From positions 2,170,001 to 2,234,000 of the forward strand of contig NZ_CP023689.1 of the NCBI RefSeq assembly GCF_008704715.1: a DNA stretch of 64,000 nt. Direction: 5' to 3'. Numbering within the stretch: the first letter of the stretch is position 1; the number at the start of each line of letters is the position of its first letter. Below, in pieces: positions 6,981 to 16,653 of this stretch. Both the position numbers and the translations under genes were made by a program. The notes beneath the pieces are model-generated. The model was not told the origin of the DNA and did not search any database. It saw only the letters and a program-made list of their open reading frames with translations. This stretch comes from Streptomyces chartreusis (GTDB lineage: Bacteria; Actinomycetota; Actinomycetes; Streptomycetales; Streptomycetaceae).

Positions 6981-9458
6981 TCAGTGCGTTCGCGGGAGTT
7001 CCTGCTCGGCCCAGATGATCTTGCCGTCGGCGGTGTAGCGGGCGCCCCAGCGGTGGGCGAGCTGGGCCACCAGGAACAGGCCGCGGCCGCCCTCGTCCAT
7101 GCTGCGGGCGTGGCGCAGTCGCGGGGCGGTGCTGCTGCCGTCGGCGACCTCGCAGGTCAGCCGGGAGTCTCGGAGCAGCCGTAGCCGGATGGGCGGTTCG
7201 GCGTAGCGGATGGCGTTGGTGACCAGCTCGCTGACGATCAGCTCGGTCGTCATGGCCAGTTCGCCGAACCCCCACGCCTCGACCTGGCGGGTCGCGCGGG
7301 CCCGGGCCTCGGCGACGGCGGCCGGGTCCACGGGCACGTCGAAGGAGACGACGTGCTCGGCGCCCAGGGTGTGGGTGCGTGCCAGGAGCAGGGCGATGTC
7401 GTCGGGCTGCGGCGCGGGCACGAGCTCGCGCACCGCGGACGTGCACAGCGTGGCCAGGTCCGGCCCCTGACGGGACAGCAGCTCGCCCAGCCGGGCCATG
7501 CCGCGCTCCATGTCGTCGTCGGCCGCCTCGACGAGGCCGTCGGTGTACAGGCCGAACAGGCTGCCCTCGGCGAGTTCGATCTCGCCGGCCTCGAACCCCA
7601 TTCCGCCGAGTCCCAGCGGGGGTCCCGCCGGGGGCTCCGGGAAGGACACCTGCCCGTCGGGCGTCACGACGACCGGCGGCGGGTGACCGGCGCGGGCCAT
7701 CGTGCAGCGCCTGGTGACCGGGTCGTAGACGGCGTACAGGCAGGTCGCGCCGAGGAAGCCGGCCGTGTCCCGGTGGTCCGCCCCGGTGCCGTCCTCCGAC
7801 CGCTCCTCGCTGAGCCGCAGCACCAGGTCGTCGAGGTGGGCCAGCAGTTCGTCGGGCGGCATCTCCATGTCGGCGAGGGTCTGTACGGCGGTGCGCAGCC
7901 GGCCCATGGTCGCCGCGGCGGTGATGCCGTGCCCGACGACGTCGCCGACGACGAGGCCCACCCGGGCGCCGGACAGCGGGATCACATCGAACCAGTCGCC
8001 GCCCACGCCGCCCGTCGGGTCCGCCGGCAGGTAGGAGGAGGCGACCTCCAGTGCCGTACCGCCCGTCAGGACCTGTGGCAGGAGGCTGCGCTGGAGGGTG
8101 ACAGCCGCGGTGTGCTCGCGGGTGTAGCGGCGGGCGTTGTCGACGCACAGCGCCGCCCGCGCCACCAGTTCCTGGGCGACGAGGACGTCGTCGGGCTGGA
8201 ACGAGATCGGGTTGAGCGAGCGGATGAACGTGGCGAGGCCGAGCGCGGTGTTGCGGGCCCGCATCGGCACCGAGATGAGGGAGTGCAGGCCGAACTCGCG
8301 CATGCTGGCGGCCCGCGCGGGCTGTTCGGTGACCCACAGCTCGTCGGCCGGGTCGAGGACCGGGATGAGGATCGGATCGCCCTCGATGAGCAGATCCGCG
8401 CCGTGCGGCGGCGGCACGAAGTCCACCCGCTCCCCGATCCGCGCCACGGCCTCCGGGCAGCCCTCGCGCACCGAGCTCATGCCGGCCCGGCGCATCACGG
8501 GCTTCACGGGCGCCGGGCCCGCGTCGGTCAGCCATGCTCCGTGCCCCTCGTTGCTGAGCACGGGCTCCAGCAGGTCCACGACGACGAAGTCCGCGAACCG
8601 GGGCACGGCGAAGTCGGCCAGCTCCTGGGCCGTCCACAGCACGTCCAGGGTGGTGCCGATGCGGGTGCCGGCCTCGTTGACCAGGGACAGCAACTGGCGG
8701 GCGTTCCACCGTTCGGTGACGTCCGAGACCATGTAGCAGACCCCGGTGATCGCGCTCTCGGGGCCGGTGAGGGGGAAGAACGACGTGGAGTAGGCGTGCT
8801 GGCGGCGCGGGTCGGCCCAGCTCCAGCCGACGTACTCGTAGTCGGTGACCGGCACTCCGGTCTCCAGGACCTTGCGCATCAGGCCCTCGATGGTGTCCGC
8901 CTGGAGGCCGGGCAGCAGTTCGCTGAGCCGGCGGCCGAGCCGCTGCGCACGGGGCACGCCGCCGAAGCGTTCCAGGGTGTCGTTGAGCCAGATGTAGCGC
9001 AGCTGGGTGTCCATCACGGCCATGCCGACCGGGGCGCGGGTCAGAAAGCCGTCGAGGACGGAGTCACCGACCGCCCACTGCTGGTGCTGTTCGCGGGCCG
9101 AGATCAGGAAGCACTCGTCGGCGCCCACCCGGAAGGCCGCGGAGACCCGCAGATCCACGTCGACACGGCTGCCGTCGGTGTGCCGCAGCGGAATGAGGCC
9201 GCTCCACCCCATGCCGGCCCGGCAGCGGTCGGCGACTCCTGCCACCCGCAGCGGGTCGCCGGGCATCGCCAGCAGCCGCGCGGCGGAGGAGCCGACGATC
9301 CCCGAAGCGGGCAGGCCGAGGAGTTCCTCCGCGGCCCGGGTCCAGCCGAGCACGACACCGTGCCCTGACACCACCGCCGCCGCGTCGGTCGACGCGTCGA
9401 AGAGGGCGCGCGGTCCTGCCGACGCGGGCGCGTCGGGCCTTTCTCGCGGTACGTCCAT
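6981..9458 (-). CDS. PAS-PAS-GAF-SpoIIE phosphatase with C-terminal anti-sigma ATPase domain
   Basis: This 825-residue soluble regulator has two PAS domains (about 20-120 and 135-250), a GAF domain (about 265-445), a SpoIIE/PP2C phosphatase (about 460-690; GGDWFDVIPL, GDVVGHG, LYTDGLVE, DDIALLLAR) and a GHKL ATPase domain of RsbW type (about 700-825; ELIVSELVTNAI and DEGGRGLFLV). Such proteins can both phosphorylate and dephosphorylate anti-anti-sigma factors and so control alternative sigma factors. The PAS and GAF domains should read small cytoplasmic ligands. ATG 9458 follows GAGGACCC. It diverges from a related phosphatase at 9692. Confidence 0.9.
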   Translation of the reverse strand: MDVPRERPDAPASAGPRALFDASTDAAAVVSGHGVVLGWTRAAEELLGLPASGIVGSSAARLLAMPGDPLRVAGVADRCRAGMGWSGLIPLRHTDGSRVDVDLRVSAAFRVGADECFLISAREQHQQWAVGDSVLDGFLTRAPVGMAVMDTQLRYIWLNDTLERFGGVPRAQRLGRRLSELLPGLQADTIEGLMRKVLETGVPVTDYEYVGWSWADPRRQHAYSTSFFPLTGPESAITGVCYMVSDVTERWNARQLLSLVNEAGTRIGTTLDVLWTAQELADFAVPRFADFVVVDLLEPVLSNEGHGAWLTDAGPAPVKPVMRRAGMSSVREGCPEAVARIGERVDFVPPPHGADLLIEGDPILIPVLDPADELWVTEQPARAASMREFGLHSLISVPMRARNTALGLATFIRSLNPISFQPDDVLVAQELVARAALCVDNARRYTREHTAAVTLQRSLLPQVLTGGTALEVASSYLPADPTGGVGGDWFDVIPLSGARVGLVVGDVVGHGITAAATMGRLRTAVQTLADMEMPPDELLAHLDDLVLRLSEERSEDGTGADHRDTAGFLGATCLYAVYDPVTRRCTMARAGHPPPVVVTPDGQVSFPEPPAGPPLGLGGMGFEAGEIELAEGSLFGLYTDGLVEAADDDMERGMARLGELLSRQGPDLATLCTSAVRELVPAPQPDDIALLLARTHTLGAEHVVSFDVPVDPAAVAEARARATRQVEAWGFGELAMTTELIVSELVTNAIRYAEPPIRLRLLRDSRLTCEVADGSSTAPRLRHARSMDEGGRGLFLVAQLAHRWGARYTADGKIIWAEQELPRTH

Positions 9459-9691
9459 GGGTCCTCACGCAGCGTCCCTGGGTCCCGTCCTCTACAGGAC
9501 CATGTTCCTGCTAGTCCGCCCGATGTGCACGGGCCCACGGCGCCCGTTCCCGTCCCGTGACGGTCGTGGAACGCCCGGAGTGGGCAAGGCGCGCACGCGG
9601 AGAGAGCATGGAGGTGCCGGTCGTCGTCACCGCGGTACCCGGGGGGAGCCGTGGTCGGCGGTCGTGGCCGGCCCGCGGCGGAGGAGCTGGG

Positions 9692-11758
9692 ATGGCAGCC
9701 GAGACCTTCGAATCCGACAGTGGCGGGTACGCCCCCGTGCCGCCCCGGCCGACCGGCCTGCTCGACGTGCTGAGCGTGGCCGCGGTGGTCGTGGACGCCG
9801 AGGGGCGCGTGGTGTTCTGGACCCCGCAGGCGGAAGAGCTCTTCGGGTACACCGCCGACGAGGCGCTGGGCACGCCGGCGGCGCGGCTGTTCATCCACCC
9901 CGACCATCTGCCGGCCGTGGTGCAGCTGTTCACGGAGGTCCTGGAGACCGGCCGCAGCTGGGCCGGCACCTTCCCGGTGCGGCACAAGGACGGCAGCACC
10001 CGGCTGACGGAGTTCCGCAACATGCGGCTGCTGGACGATCTCGGGGACGTGTACGCCCTGGGCATCGCGGCCGACCACTCGCTGCTCCAGCGCGTGGAGA
10101 CGGACCTGGCGCTGTGCGAGCGGCTGATCAACCAGTCCCCGATCGGTATCGCCCTGGTCGACCCGGAGCTGCGGTTCCTGCTGGTCAACCCGGCGCTCGA
10201 GCGGATCGACGGCACGCCCGCGGAGGACCATGTGGGCCGCCGGCTGATGGAGACGCTGCCGCTGCCCGACATCGACACGATCGTGTCCTGCCTGCGCCAG
10301 GTGCTCACCACCGGCACCCCGCTGCTCGACCAGTACCACGTGGGCCGCCCGCCGGCCGACCCCGAGCACGAGCACGCCTGGTCGCTGTCCTTCTACCGGC
10401 TGGAGGATCCCGGCGGGCGGGTGCTGGGCGCCGCCATCTCCTTCGTCGACGTCACCGAGCGGCACCGGGCCGCCGCCGAGGCCGACCGGGCCCGCCGGCG
10501 TCTCGCCCTGATCGCGGACGCCTCCACCCGGGTCGGCACCACGCTGGAGGTGGAGCGCACCGCGGACGAGCTGGCGGAGATCGCCACGCCCGAGCTGGCC
10601 GACGTGGTCGCCGTGGACGTGCTGGACTCGGCGCTCGCGTGCCGGCGCATGCGGCAGCCGGACAACGGCCCCGAGCTGTTCCGGGCGCTCGCGCTGAAGT
10701 CGTCGTACCCGAGTGCGGCGCTGCGCGCGGCCGACCCGCCCGGTGATCTCGCCGCCTACGAGGGGGACCGCCTGGTCACTCTGTGCGTGCACACCGCCCG
10801 GCCGGTCCTGGTGCGGCACGTCGGCGAGGACGATCTGCGGCGCATCGCCCGGGACCCCGAGGCGACGAGTCTGCTGGCGCGGGCCGGCGTGCACTCCTAC
10901 ATGGCGGTACCGCTGATCGCGCACGGCGAGGTGCTGGGCGCCCTCGACCTCAAGCGGACCCGCAACCCGGTGCCGTTCGACGAGGACGACGTCGTCCTCG
11001 CGACCGAGCTGGCCAGCCGGGCCGCCGTCGCCATCGACAACGCCCGCTGGTTCCAGAGCGTGCGCAACACCGCGCTCACCCTCCAGCGCAGCCTGCTGCC
11101 GGACCATCCCCCGCACCACACGGGCCTGGAGATCGCCTACCGCTACCAGCCCGCCCAGGCCACCAGCGAGGTCGGCGGCGACTGGTACGACGTCATCCCG
11201 CTGGAGGACGACAAGACCACGCTGGTCGTCGGCGACGTCATGGGCAACGGCATCGACGCCGCCGCGACCATGGGCCGGCTGCGCACCGCGACCTGCGCCT
11301 ACGCCGACCTCGATCTCGATCCGGGAGCCGTGCTGCGGCACCTGGACAAGATCACCTGCGATCTGGAGCACTACATCGTCACCTGCCTGTACGCGGTGTA
11401 CGACCCGCGCACCAGGCGCTGCCACATCGCCAACGCCGGACACATGCCGCCCGCGCTGGCCCGCCCCGGCCGGCGGCCGGAGCTGCTGGAACTGCCCGCC
11501 GGTGCCCCGCTCGGTGTCGGCGGCATCCCGTTCCGGACCACCACCGTCGAGCTCGGCCCCGGCGATCTGCTGGTCCTGTACACCGACGGCCTGGTCGAGA
11601 CCCGGGCCCACTCCATCGACGACCGGCTGAACGTCCTGCTCGGCTTCCTCGACGAACCCCGCAGACCCCTGGAGGAGACCTGCGACCTCCTGCTGTACGG
11701 CCTGCGTCATCCGGACGACCACGACGACGTCGCGCTGCTGGTCGCCCGGGTGCTGTAG
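9692..11758 (+). CDS. PAS-PAS-GAF-SpoIIE phosphatase (no ATPase domain)
   Basis: I place the start at ATG 9692 because GGAGGAG lies 6-12 nt upstream; an in-frame ATG at 9557 has no such site and adds a composition-biased tail. The 688-residue product has two PAS domains (about 15-130 and 140-260), a GAF domain (about 270-440) and a SpoIIE/PP2C domain (GGDWYDVIPL, GDVMGNG, LLVLYTDGLVE, DDVALLVARVL) that ends the protein. It lacks the C-terminal GHKL domain of its divergent neighbour at 6981-9458, so it should only dephosphorylate. Strong similarity between the two suggests duplication and divergence. Confidence 0.88.
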   Translation: MAAETFESDSGGYAPVPPRPTGLLDVLSVAAVVVDAEGRVVFWTPQAEELFGYTADEALGTPAARLFIHPDHLPAVVQLFTEVLETGRSWAGTFPVRHKDGSTRLTEFRNMRLLDDLGDVYALGIAADHSLLQRVETDLALCERLINQSPIGIALVDPELRFLLVNPALERIDGTPAEDHVGRRLMETLPLPDIDTIVSCLRQVLTTGTPLLDQYHVGRPPADPEHEHAWSLSFYRLEDPGGRVLGAAISFVDVTERHRAAAEADRARRRLALIADASTRVGTTLEVERTADELAEIATPELADVVAVDVLDSALACRRMRQPDNGPELFRALALKSSYPSAALRAADPPGDLAAYEGDRLVTLCVHTARPVLVRHVGEDDLRRIARDPEATSLLARAGVHSYMAVPLIAHGEVLGALDLKRTRNPVPFDEDDVVLATELASRAAVAIDNARWFQSVRNTALTLQRSLLPDHPPHHTGLEIAYRYQPAQATSEVGGDWYDVIPLEDDKTTLVVGDVMGNGIDAAATMGRLRTATCAYADLDLDPGAVLRHLDKITCDLEHYIVTCLYAVYDPRTRRCHIANAGHMPPALARPGRRPELLELPAGAPLGVGGIPFRTTTVELGPGDLLVLYTDGLVETRAHSIDDRLNVLLGFLDEPRRPLEETCDLLLYGLRHPDDHDDVALLVARVL

Positions 11759-11816
11759 GCGCGCTCCGCCCGACCCCGCCTTGCCCGCGCCGGGTGCCCG
11801 GCGCACGCTGGTTGCT

Positions 11817-12575
11817 ATGGGTGTCAGTGACGGCCCCACGCTCATCGGCTCGGTGCAGCGCGCCTTCCGGCTGCTCGAGGCCATGAGCGCGCACGAGAAC
11901 GGCGCGCCCGCGAAGCAGCTGGCACGGGAGACGGGCCTGCCCCTGGCCACGGCGTACCACCTGCTGCGGACACTGGTCCACGACGGCTATGTAAGCAAGC
12001 TCCCCGACGGCGGGTTCATCCTCGGCGAGCGGCTGCAGACACTGCACACCACCGGCCGGGCGCAGGCACTGATCAGCCGGATCCGGCCCACGCTGGCCGC
12101 GCTGCGGGACGAGCTGTCCAGCGCCGCCTACCTCACCTTCTACGAGGAGGGCGAGATCCGGGTGGCCGAGATCGTCGACGGTCCCCGCGCGCCCCGCGTC
12201 GATCTCTGGGTGGGGTTCGAGGACGCGGGGCACGCAACGGCCCTCGGCAAGTCCGTGCTGCGGGAGCTGGACGAGGAGGCGCGCAAGGAGTACCTGTCCC
12301 GGCACCAGCTCGCCGACCTCACGCCGCGGACCATCACCGACCGCCCCGAGCTGCTCAGACGGCTCGACTCCTCGCCGCTGGCCCCGGCGGTCACGGACAT
12401 GGAGGAGTACAGCCTCGGCACGGTCTGTGTCGCGGTGCCGGTGTACAGCGGGAACACGCTCGGCTCGCTCGGCGTCTCGCTGCGGGCCGGCCACCGTTCG
12501 CGGCTGGAGGAGGTCACGGCACGGCTGATCCCGACCGCGGACCGGGTGACCAGGGGCCTGTCGCTCACTATCTGA
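11817..12575 (+). CDS. IclR-family transcriptional regulator
   Basis: This 252-residue protein has an N-terminal IclR winged HTH (IGSVQRAFRLLEAM, then AKQLARETGLPLATAYHLLRTL) and a C-terminal effector-binding GAF-like domain (about 80-250; TALGKSVLREL, then MEEYSLGTVCVAVPV). IclR proteins usually respond to small organic or aromatic acids. It lies 58 bp after a phosphatase gene and before another, with no catabolic operon next to it. ATG 11817 has no strong Shine-Dalgarno. An in-frame start at 11781 is possible but would precede the conserved beginning. Confidence 0.88.
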   Translation: MGVSDGPTLIGSVQRAFRLLEAMSAHENGAPAKQLARETGLPLATAYHLLRTLVHDGYVSKLPDGGFILGERLQTLHTTGRAQALISRIRPTLAALRDELSSAAYLTFYEEGEIRVAEIVDGPRAPRVDLWVGFEDAGHATALGKSVLRELDEEARKEYLSRHQLADLTPRTITDRPELLRRLDSSPLAPAVTDMEEYSLGTVCVAVPVYSGNTLGSLGVSLRAGHRSRLEEVTARLIPTADRVTRGLSLTI

Positions 12576-12587
12576 AATCCCGGCGCT

Positions 12588-12650
12588 TGTCCGATACGGG
12601 GTCCAACCCGTTTCCTGAATAAATCGGACATTTCATTGGGCGTACGCCCC
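12588..12650 (+). promoter_or_regulatory. nested inverted repeats before the membrane phosphatase gene
   Basis: TGTCCGAT (12588-12595) pairs with ATCGGACA (12623-12630). Inside it ACGGG (12596-12600) pairs with CCCGT (12607-12611). A separate 12-bp palindrome GGGCGTACGCCC follows near 12639-12650. These could terminate the IclR gene or control the phosphatase gene at 12680. Which of the two is not decidable here. Confidence 0.4.
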
Positions 12651-12679
12651 AGCGCACAGGTGAGGACAGCGGACAAGCG

Positions 12680-13816
12680 ATGAGCAAGGCCCCTGATCAC
12701 GACCCCGACCACTGGCCGAGGCGCATGGTCGCCGCCACGCCCGTACTGCCCATTCTGATCGTCTGCGGTCTCGTGCTCGTCGACCTCGCGGGTGGCTCCG
12801 GGGTGACCTGGGTGCCGCTGCTCGCCACGGGCCCCGCGCTCGCCGCCGCCACCGGCGGGCCGCGCGGCGTCCTGTGCGTGGGGCTGCTGTCGGCCGTGCT
12901 GGGGGTGTCCCTCGGCCTGCGGGGCGGTGCCGCGGACAGCGAGCTGGCGGTCGCGCTGGCCTCCCTGCTCGTGATCACCGCGGCGTGCGCCGCGACCAGC
13001 GCGCTGCGCATCCGGCGCGAGCGGGTGCTGGCGGCGGTTCGTTCGGTCGCCGAGGCCGCGCAGCACGCGCTGCTCCAGCCGATTCCGGCGACAGTCGGAC
13101 CGTTCCAGGTGGCCGTGCGCTACAGCGCCGCCGCGGCCGAGGCCCGGATAGGCGGGGATCTGTACGCGCTGGTGTCGACGCCGCACGGGGTCAGGCTGAT
13201 CGTCGGTGACGTGCGCGGCAAAGGGCTGCCGGCCGTGAGCACGGCGGCGCTGGTGGTCGGCGTGTTCCGCGAGGCCGCCCATGACGAGCCCGATCTGCTG
13301 GACGTCGTCGCCAGGATCGAGCGGAGCCTGGCGCGCAACCTGGGCAGCGACGACTTCGTGACCGCCGTGGTCGCCGGGTACCCCAGGGACGGGCAGCTGG
13401 AGGTCGTCAACTGCGGGCACGCGCCGCCGCTGCTGGTGCGGGACTCCGTGGTGGTCGCGGTGGAGCCGGACCGTCCGGCGCCGCCGCTCGGTCTGCGCAG
13501 CCTGTCGGGCGAGGCGCCCGCGCTGCACGTGCTGCCCTTCACCGACGGGGACCAGCTGCTGCTGTACACCGACGGCGTCACCGAGGCCCGCAACCACGAC
13601 CGCGAGTTCTACCCGCTCGCCGAGGGGCTGGCCCGGCACACCTGCGACGAGCCCGTGGACACCGTCACCGCGCTGCACGGCGAGCTCCAGGACCACGTCG
13701 GCGGCCGGCTGCACGACGACGCGGCCCTGCTGCTGCTCCGCATGCCGGCCATGGCAGGGGCGCCGGCCACCCCCGAGCCTGCGGGCGCCGGACGCGTGGA
13801 GTCGTGCTCGCCGTAG
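12680..13816 (+). CDS. membrane-anchored SpoIIE/PP2C phosphatase
   Basis: This 378-residue protein begins with hydrophobic segments (about 18-38, 45-60, 62-82 and 90-110), then a short linker and a SpoIIE phosphatase domain (about 125-355; RIGGDLYALVSTPHG, GDVRGKG, LLLYTDGVTEAR, LHDDAALLLLR). This matches the common Streptomyces family in which a small membrane module carries a PP2C domain facing the cytoplasm. It probably removes phosphate from an anti-anti-sigma factor. ATG 12680 follows a weak GGACAAG. No anti-sigma or antagonist gene is adjacent. Confidence 0.88.
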   Translation: MSKAPDHDPDHWPRRMVAATPVLPILIVCGLVLVDLAGGSGVTWVPLLATGPALAAATGGPRGVLCVGLLSAVLGVSLGLRGGAADSELAVALASLLVITAACAATSALRIRRERVLAAVRSVAEAAQHALLQPIPATVGPFQVAVRYSAAAAEARIGGDLYALVSTPHGVRLIVGDVRGKGLPAVSTAALVVGVFREAAHDEPDLLDVVARIERSLARNLGSDDFVTAVVAGYPRDGQLEVVNCGHAPPLLVRDSVVVAVEPDRPAPPLGLRSLSGEAPALHVLPFTDGDQLLLYTDGVTEARNHDREFYPLAEGLARHTCDEPVDTVTALHGELQDHVGGRLHDDAALLLLRMPAMAGAPATPEPAGAGRVESCSP

Positions 13817-13926
13817 GTCCCACGGCGTCCCCGGGTCCGCGGTTTCGCCGACGGCTCCGGGCAGGGTCCGCGGCTTCCCTCGTCAAGCACCGTGCCCGCC
13901 TGGTGAAACGGTGTTAGAAATGATGC

Positions 13927-16608
13927 ATGGCCGGATTCCTCGGCCGCCTGCGCTCGCTGTTGAGCGCACGTACCGTGGCCCGGCAGGTCTTCGTGCTGCA
14001 GGCGGCCATCGTCGTGCTCCTCGTGGTGGCCGCCGTGGTGGCTCTGGTGCTCCAGGTGCGCACCGACACCAAGCGGGAGGCGGGCAACCGGTCCCTCGCC
14101 GTCGCCCAGTCCTTCGCGAAGGCTCCGGGCATGGAAGAGGCCCTGTCGAGCCCCGACCCCAGCGCGGTGCTCCAGCCCCGCGCCGAGGCGGCACGCAAGG
14201 CCACCGGCGTGGACTTCATCGTCGTGATGACCACGGACGGCATCCGCTACACGCACCCCAACCCCGACCGGATCGGCAAGCACTTCGTCGGCACCATCGC
14301 CCCGGCCGCGGCGGGCGGGATCGTCCGGGAGACGTACACCGGCACCCTGGGTCCGTCCGTGCGGGCCGTCGTCCCCGTGGCCGACGACAACGGCCATGTC
14401 ATCGCCCTGGTCTCCGCCGGGGTGACGCTGGACAGCGTCGGCGGGGTCGTGGAACACCAGCTGCCCACGCTGCTCGGCTCGGCGGCCGGCGCCCTCGCCC
14501 TCGCCACCGCCGGGACCGCGCTGGTCAGCCGTCGGCTGCTGAAGCAGACGCACGGGCTCGGTCCCGAAGAGATGACGCGGATGTACGAGCATCACGACGC
14601 GGTCCTGCACTCCGTGCGGGAAGGCGTGCTGATCATGGACGACCGGCGCCGGCTGGCGCTGGCGAACGACGAGGCGCGCCGGCTGCTCGGACTGACCGCG
14701 GACGCCGAGGGGCGGCCCTGTGTCTCCCTCGGCATCGGGAACGACCTGGCCAGGCTGTTCGCCTCCGGGCGGGACGCCACCGACGAGGTGCATCTGGCGC
14801 AGGGCCGGCTGCTGGCGGTCAGCCAGCGTTCGACCGACCGGGACGGCGGGCCGCCCGGCAGTGTGGCGACGCTGCGGGACACCACCGAGCTGCGCACCCT
14901 GACCGGCCGGGCGGACGTGGCGCAGGAGCGGCTGAAGCTGCTGTACGACGCCGGGCTCGAGATCGGCACCACCCTCGACGTCACCCGCACCTCGCAGGAG
15001 CTGGCCGACTTCGCGGTGCCGCGGTTCGCCGACTTCGTCTCCGTCGACCTCGCGGATCCGGTGCTGCGCGGCGAGGAGCCCAAGGAGGGCCGCGCCGACA
15101 TGCGCCGGGTGGCGTTCCAGGGCGTACGGGGCGACAGCCCGCTCTACCCGATCGGCAAGCTGATCCACTTCGCCGCGGGGACTCCGCAGGCGTTCGGGTT
15201 CGGCACCGGCAGGTCGGTCCTGGAGACGGACCTGCCCGCCTTCGCCGGCTGGCAGGAGCAGGATCCCGCCAACGCCCGCAGGCTCGTGCGGTACGGGATC
15301 CACGCGATGCTCACGGTCCCGCTGCGGGCCCGTGGCGTGATCATGGGCATGGCCACCTTCTGGCGCGCCGACCGGCCCGACCCCTTCGAGAGCGAGGACG
15401 TCTCGCTCGCCGAGGAGCTGGTCGCGCGGGCCGCCGTCAGCATCGACAACGCCCGCCGCTACACCCGCGAGCACACCCTGTCGGTGACGCTCCAGCGCAG
15501 TCTGCTGCCGCGGGCCCTGCCCGGGCAGAGCGCCCTCGACGTGGCCTACCGCTATCTGCCTGCGCAGGCCGCGCAGGGCGGGGTCGGCGGGGACTGGTTC
15601 GACGTCATCCCGCTGCCGGGCGCGCGGGTGGCGCTGGTCGTGGGCGACGTCGTGGGCCACGGGCTGCACGCGGCGGCGACGATGGGCCGGCTGCGCACCG
15701 CGGTCCACAACTTCTCCACGCTGGATCTGCCGCCCGACGAACTCCTCGGCCATCTCGACGAGTTGGTGGCCCGCATCGACCAGGACGAGGGCGAGGGCGA
15801 GGAAGAGGTGGCGCCGATCACCGGGGCGACCTGCCTGTACGCGGTGTACGACCCGTCCACCGGGCTGTGCGCCCTCGCCCGCGCCGGCCACCTCGAACCG
15901 GCGCTGGTGCACCCGGACGGCCGGGTCGAGTTCCTGACCGTGCCCGGCGGGGCGCCGCTGGGCCTGGGCGGCAGCCTGCCCTTCGAGGCGACCGAGGTGC
16001 GGCTGCCCGAGGGCAGCGGGCTGGTGCTGTACACGGACGGGCTGGTCGAGGACCAGGGCCGGGACATCGACGAGGGCCTGGAGCGGCTGCGCGAGGCGCT
16101 CGCCGCGACGCCCCCGACGCAGGGCCGAGGTCCGGAGGAGACGTGCAAGGCGGTTTTGGAGACCATGCTGCCCGAGCGTCCCCGTGACGATGTCGCCCTC
16201 GTCGTCGCCCGGACCCGGCGGCTGCCCTCCGACCGCACGGCCGCCTGGGACGTACCGGACGAGGCCTCCGCCGTGTCCCGGGTGCGGGCGGCCGCGGCCC
16301 GCACGCTCACGGAGTGGGACCTCGAGGAGGAGGCGTTCACTACCGAGCTGATCCTCAGCGAGCTGGTCACCAACGCCCTGCGTCACGCCACCGGCCCGAT
16401 CCGGGTCCGTCTGATCCGCGACCTCACGCTGATCTGCGAGGTCTCCGACGGCAGCAGCACCGCCCCGCACCTGCGCAGCGCGGCCACCACCGACGAGGGC
16501 GGCCGGGGCCTGTTCCTGGTGGCCCAGTTCGCCGAGCGCTGGGGCACCCGTTACACGGCGGACGGCAAGGTGATCTGGACGGAACAGCCGCTGCCGCAGG
16601 GACGGTGA
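13927..16608 (+). CDS. CitA/DcuS-type sensor fused to PAS-GAF-SpoIIE phosphatase and anti-sigma ATPase
   Basis: This 893-residue membrane sensor has a transmembrane helix at about 20-42 and an extracytoplasmic PDC/sCache domain with the citrate/dicarboxylate-sensor signature DFIVV...GIRYTHPNPDRIGK (about 96-122). A second helix at about 178-202 is followed by PAS (about 215-325), GAF (about 335-520), SpoIIE phosphatase (about 530-765; GGDWFDVIPL, GDVVGHG, LYTDGLVE, DDVALVVAR) and a GHKL ATPase (about 770-893; ELVTNALRHA, DEGGRGLFLV). In CitA or DcuS the same sensor feeds a histidine kinase; here the output is a phosphatase/kinase of partner-switch type. It probably links an external carboxylate to sigma-factor control. 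It is the last gene of the phosphatase cluster. Confidence 0.88.
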   Translation: MAGFLGRLRSLLSARTVARQVFVLQAAIVVLLVVAAVVALVLQVRTDTKREAGNRSLAVAQSFAKAPGMEEALSSPDPSAVLQPRAEAARKATGVDFIVVMTTDGIRYTHPNPDRIGKHFVGTIAPAAAGGIVRETYTGTLGPSVRAVVPVADDNGHVIALVSAGVTLDSVGGVVEHQLPTLLGSAAGALALATAGTALVSRRLLKQTHGLGPEEMTRMYEHHDAVLHSVREGVLIMDDRRRLALANDEARRLLGLTADAEGRPCVSLGIGNDLARLFASGRDATDEVHLAQGRLLAVSQRSTDRDGGPPGSVATLRDTTELRTLTGRADVAQERLKLLYDAGLEIGTTLDVTRTSQELADFAVPRFADFVSVDLADPVLRGEEPKEGRADMRRVAFQGVRGDSPLYPIGKLIHFAAGTPQAFGFGTGRSVLETDLPAFAGWQEQDPANARRLVRYGIHAMLTVPLRARGVIMGMATFWRADRPDPFESEDVSLAEELVARAAVSIDNARRYTREHTLSVTLQRSLLPRALPGQSALDVAYRYLPAQAAQGGVGGDWFDVIPLPGARVALVVGDVVGHGLHAAATMGRLRTAVHNFSTLDLPPDELLGHLDELVARIDQDEGEGEEEVAPITGATCLYAVYDPSTGLCALARAGHLEPALVHPDGRVEFLTVPGGAPLGLGGSLPFEATEVRLPEGSGLVLYTDGLVEDQGRDIDEGLERLREALAATPPTQGRGPEETCKAVLETMLPERPRDDVALVVARTRRLPSDRTAAWDVPDEASAVSRVRAAAARTLTEWDLEEEAFTTELILSELVTNALRHATGPIRVRLIRDLTLICEVSDGSSTAPHLRSAATTDEGGRGLFLVAQFAERWGTRYTADGKVIWTEQPLPQGR

Positions 16609-16653
16609 CCGCCCGCACGGCAGAGCTGTAACGGGCGATACGACGGGACGGGC

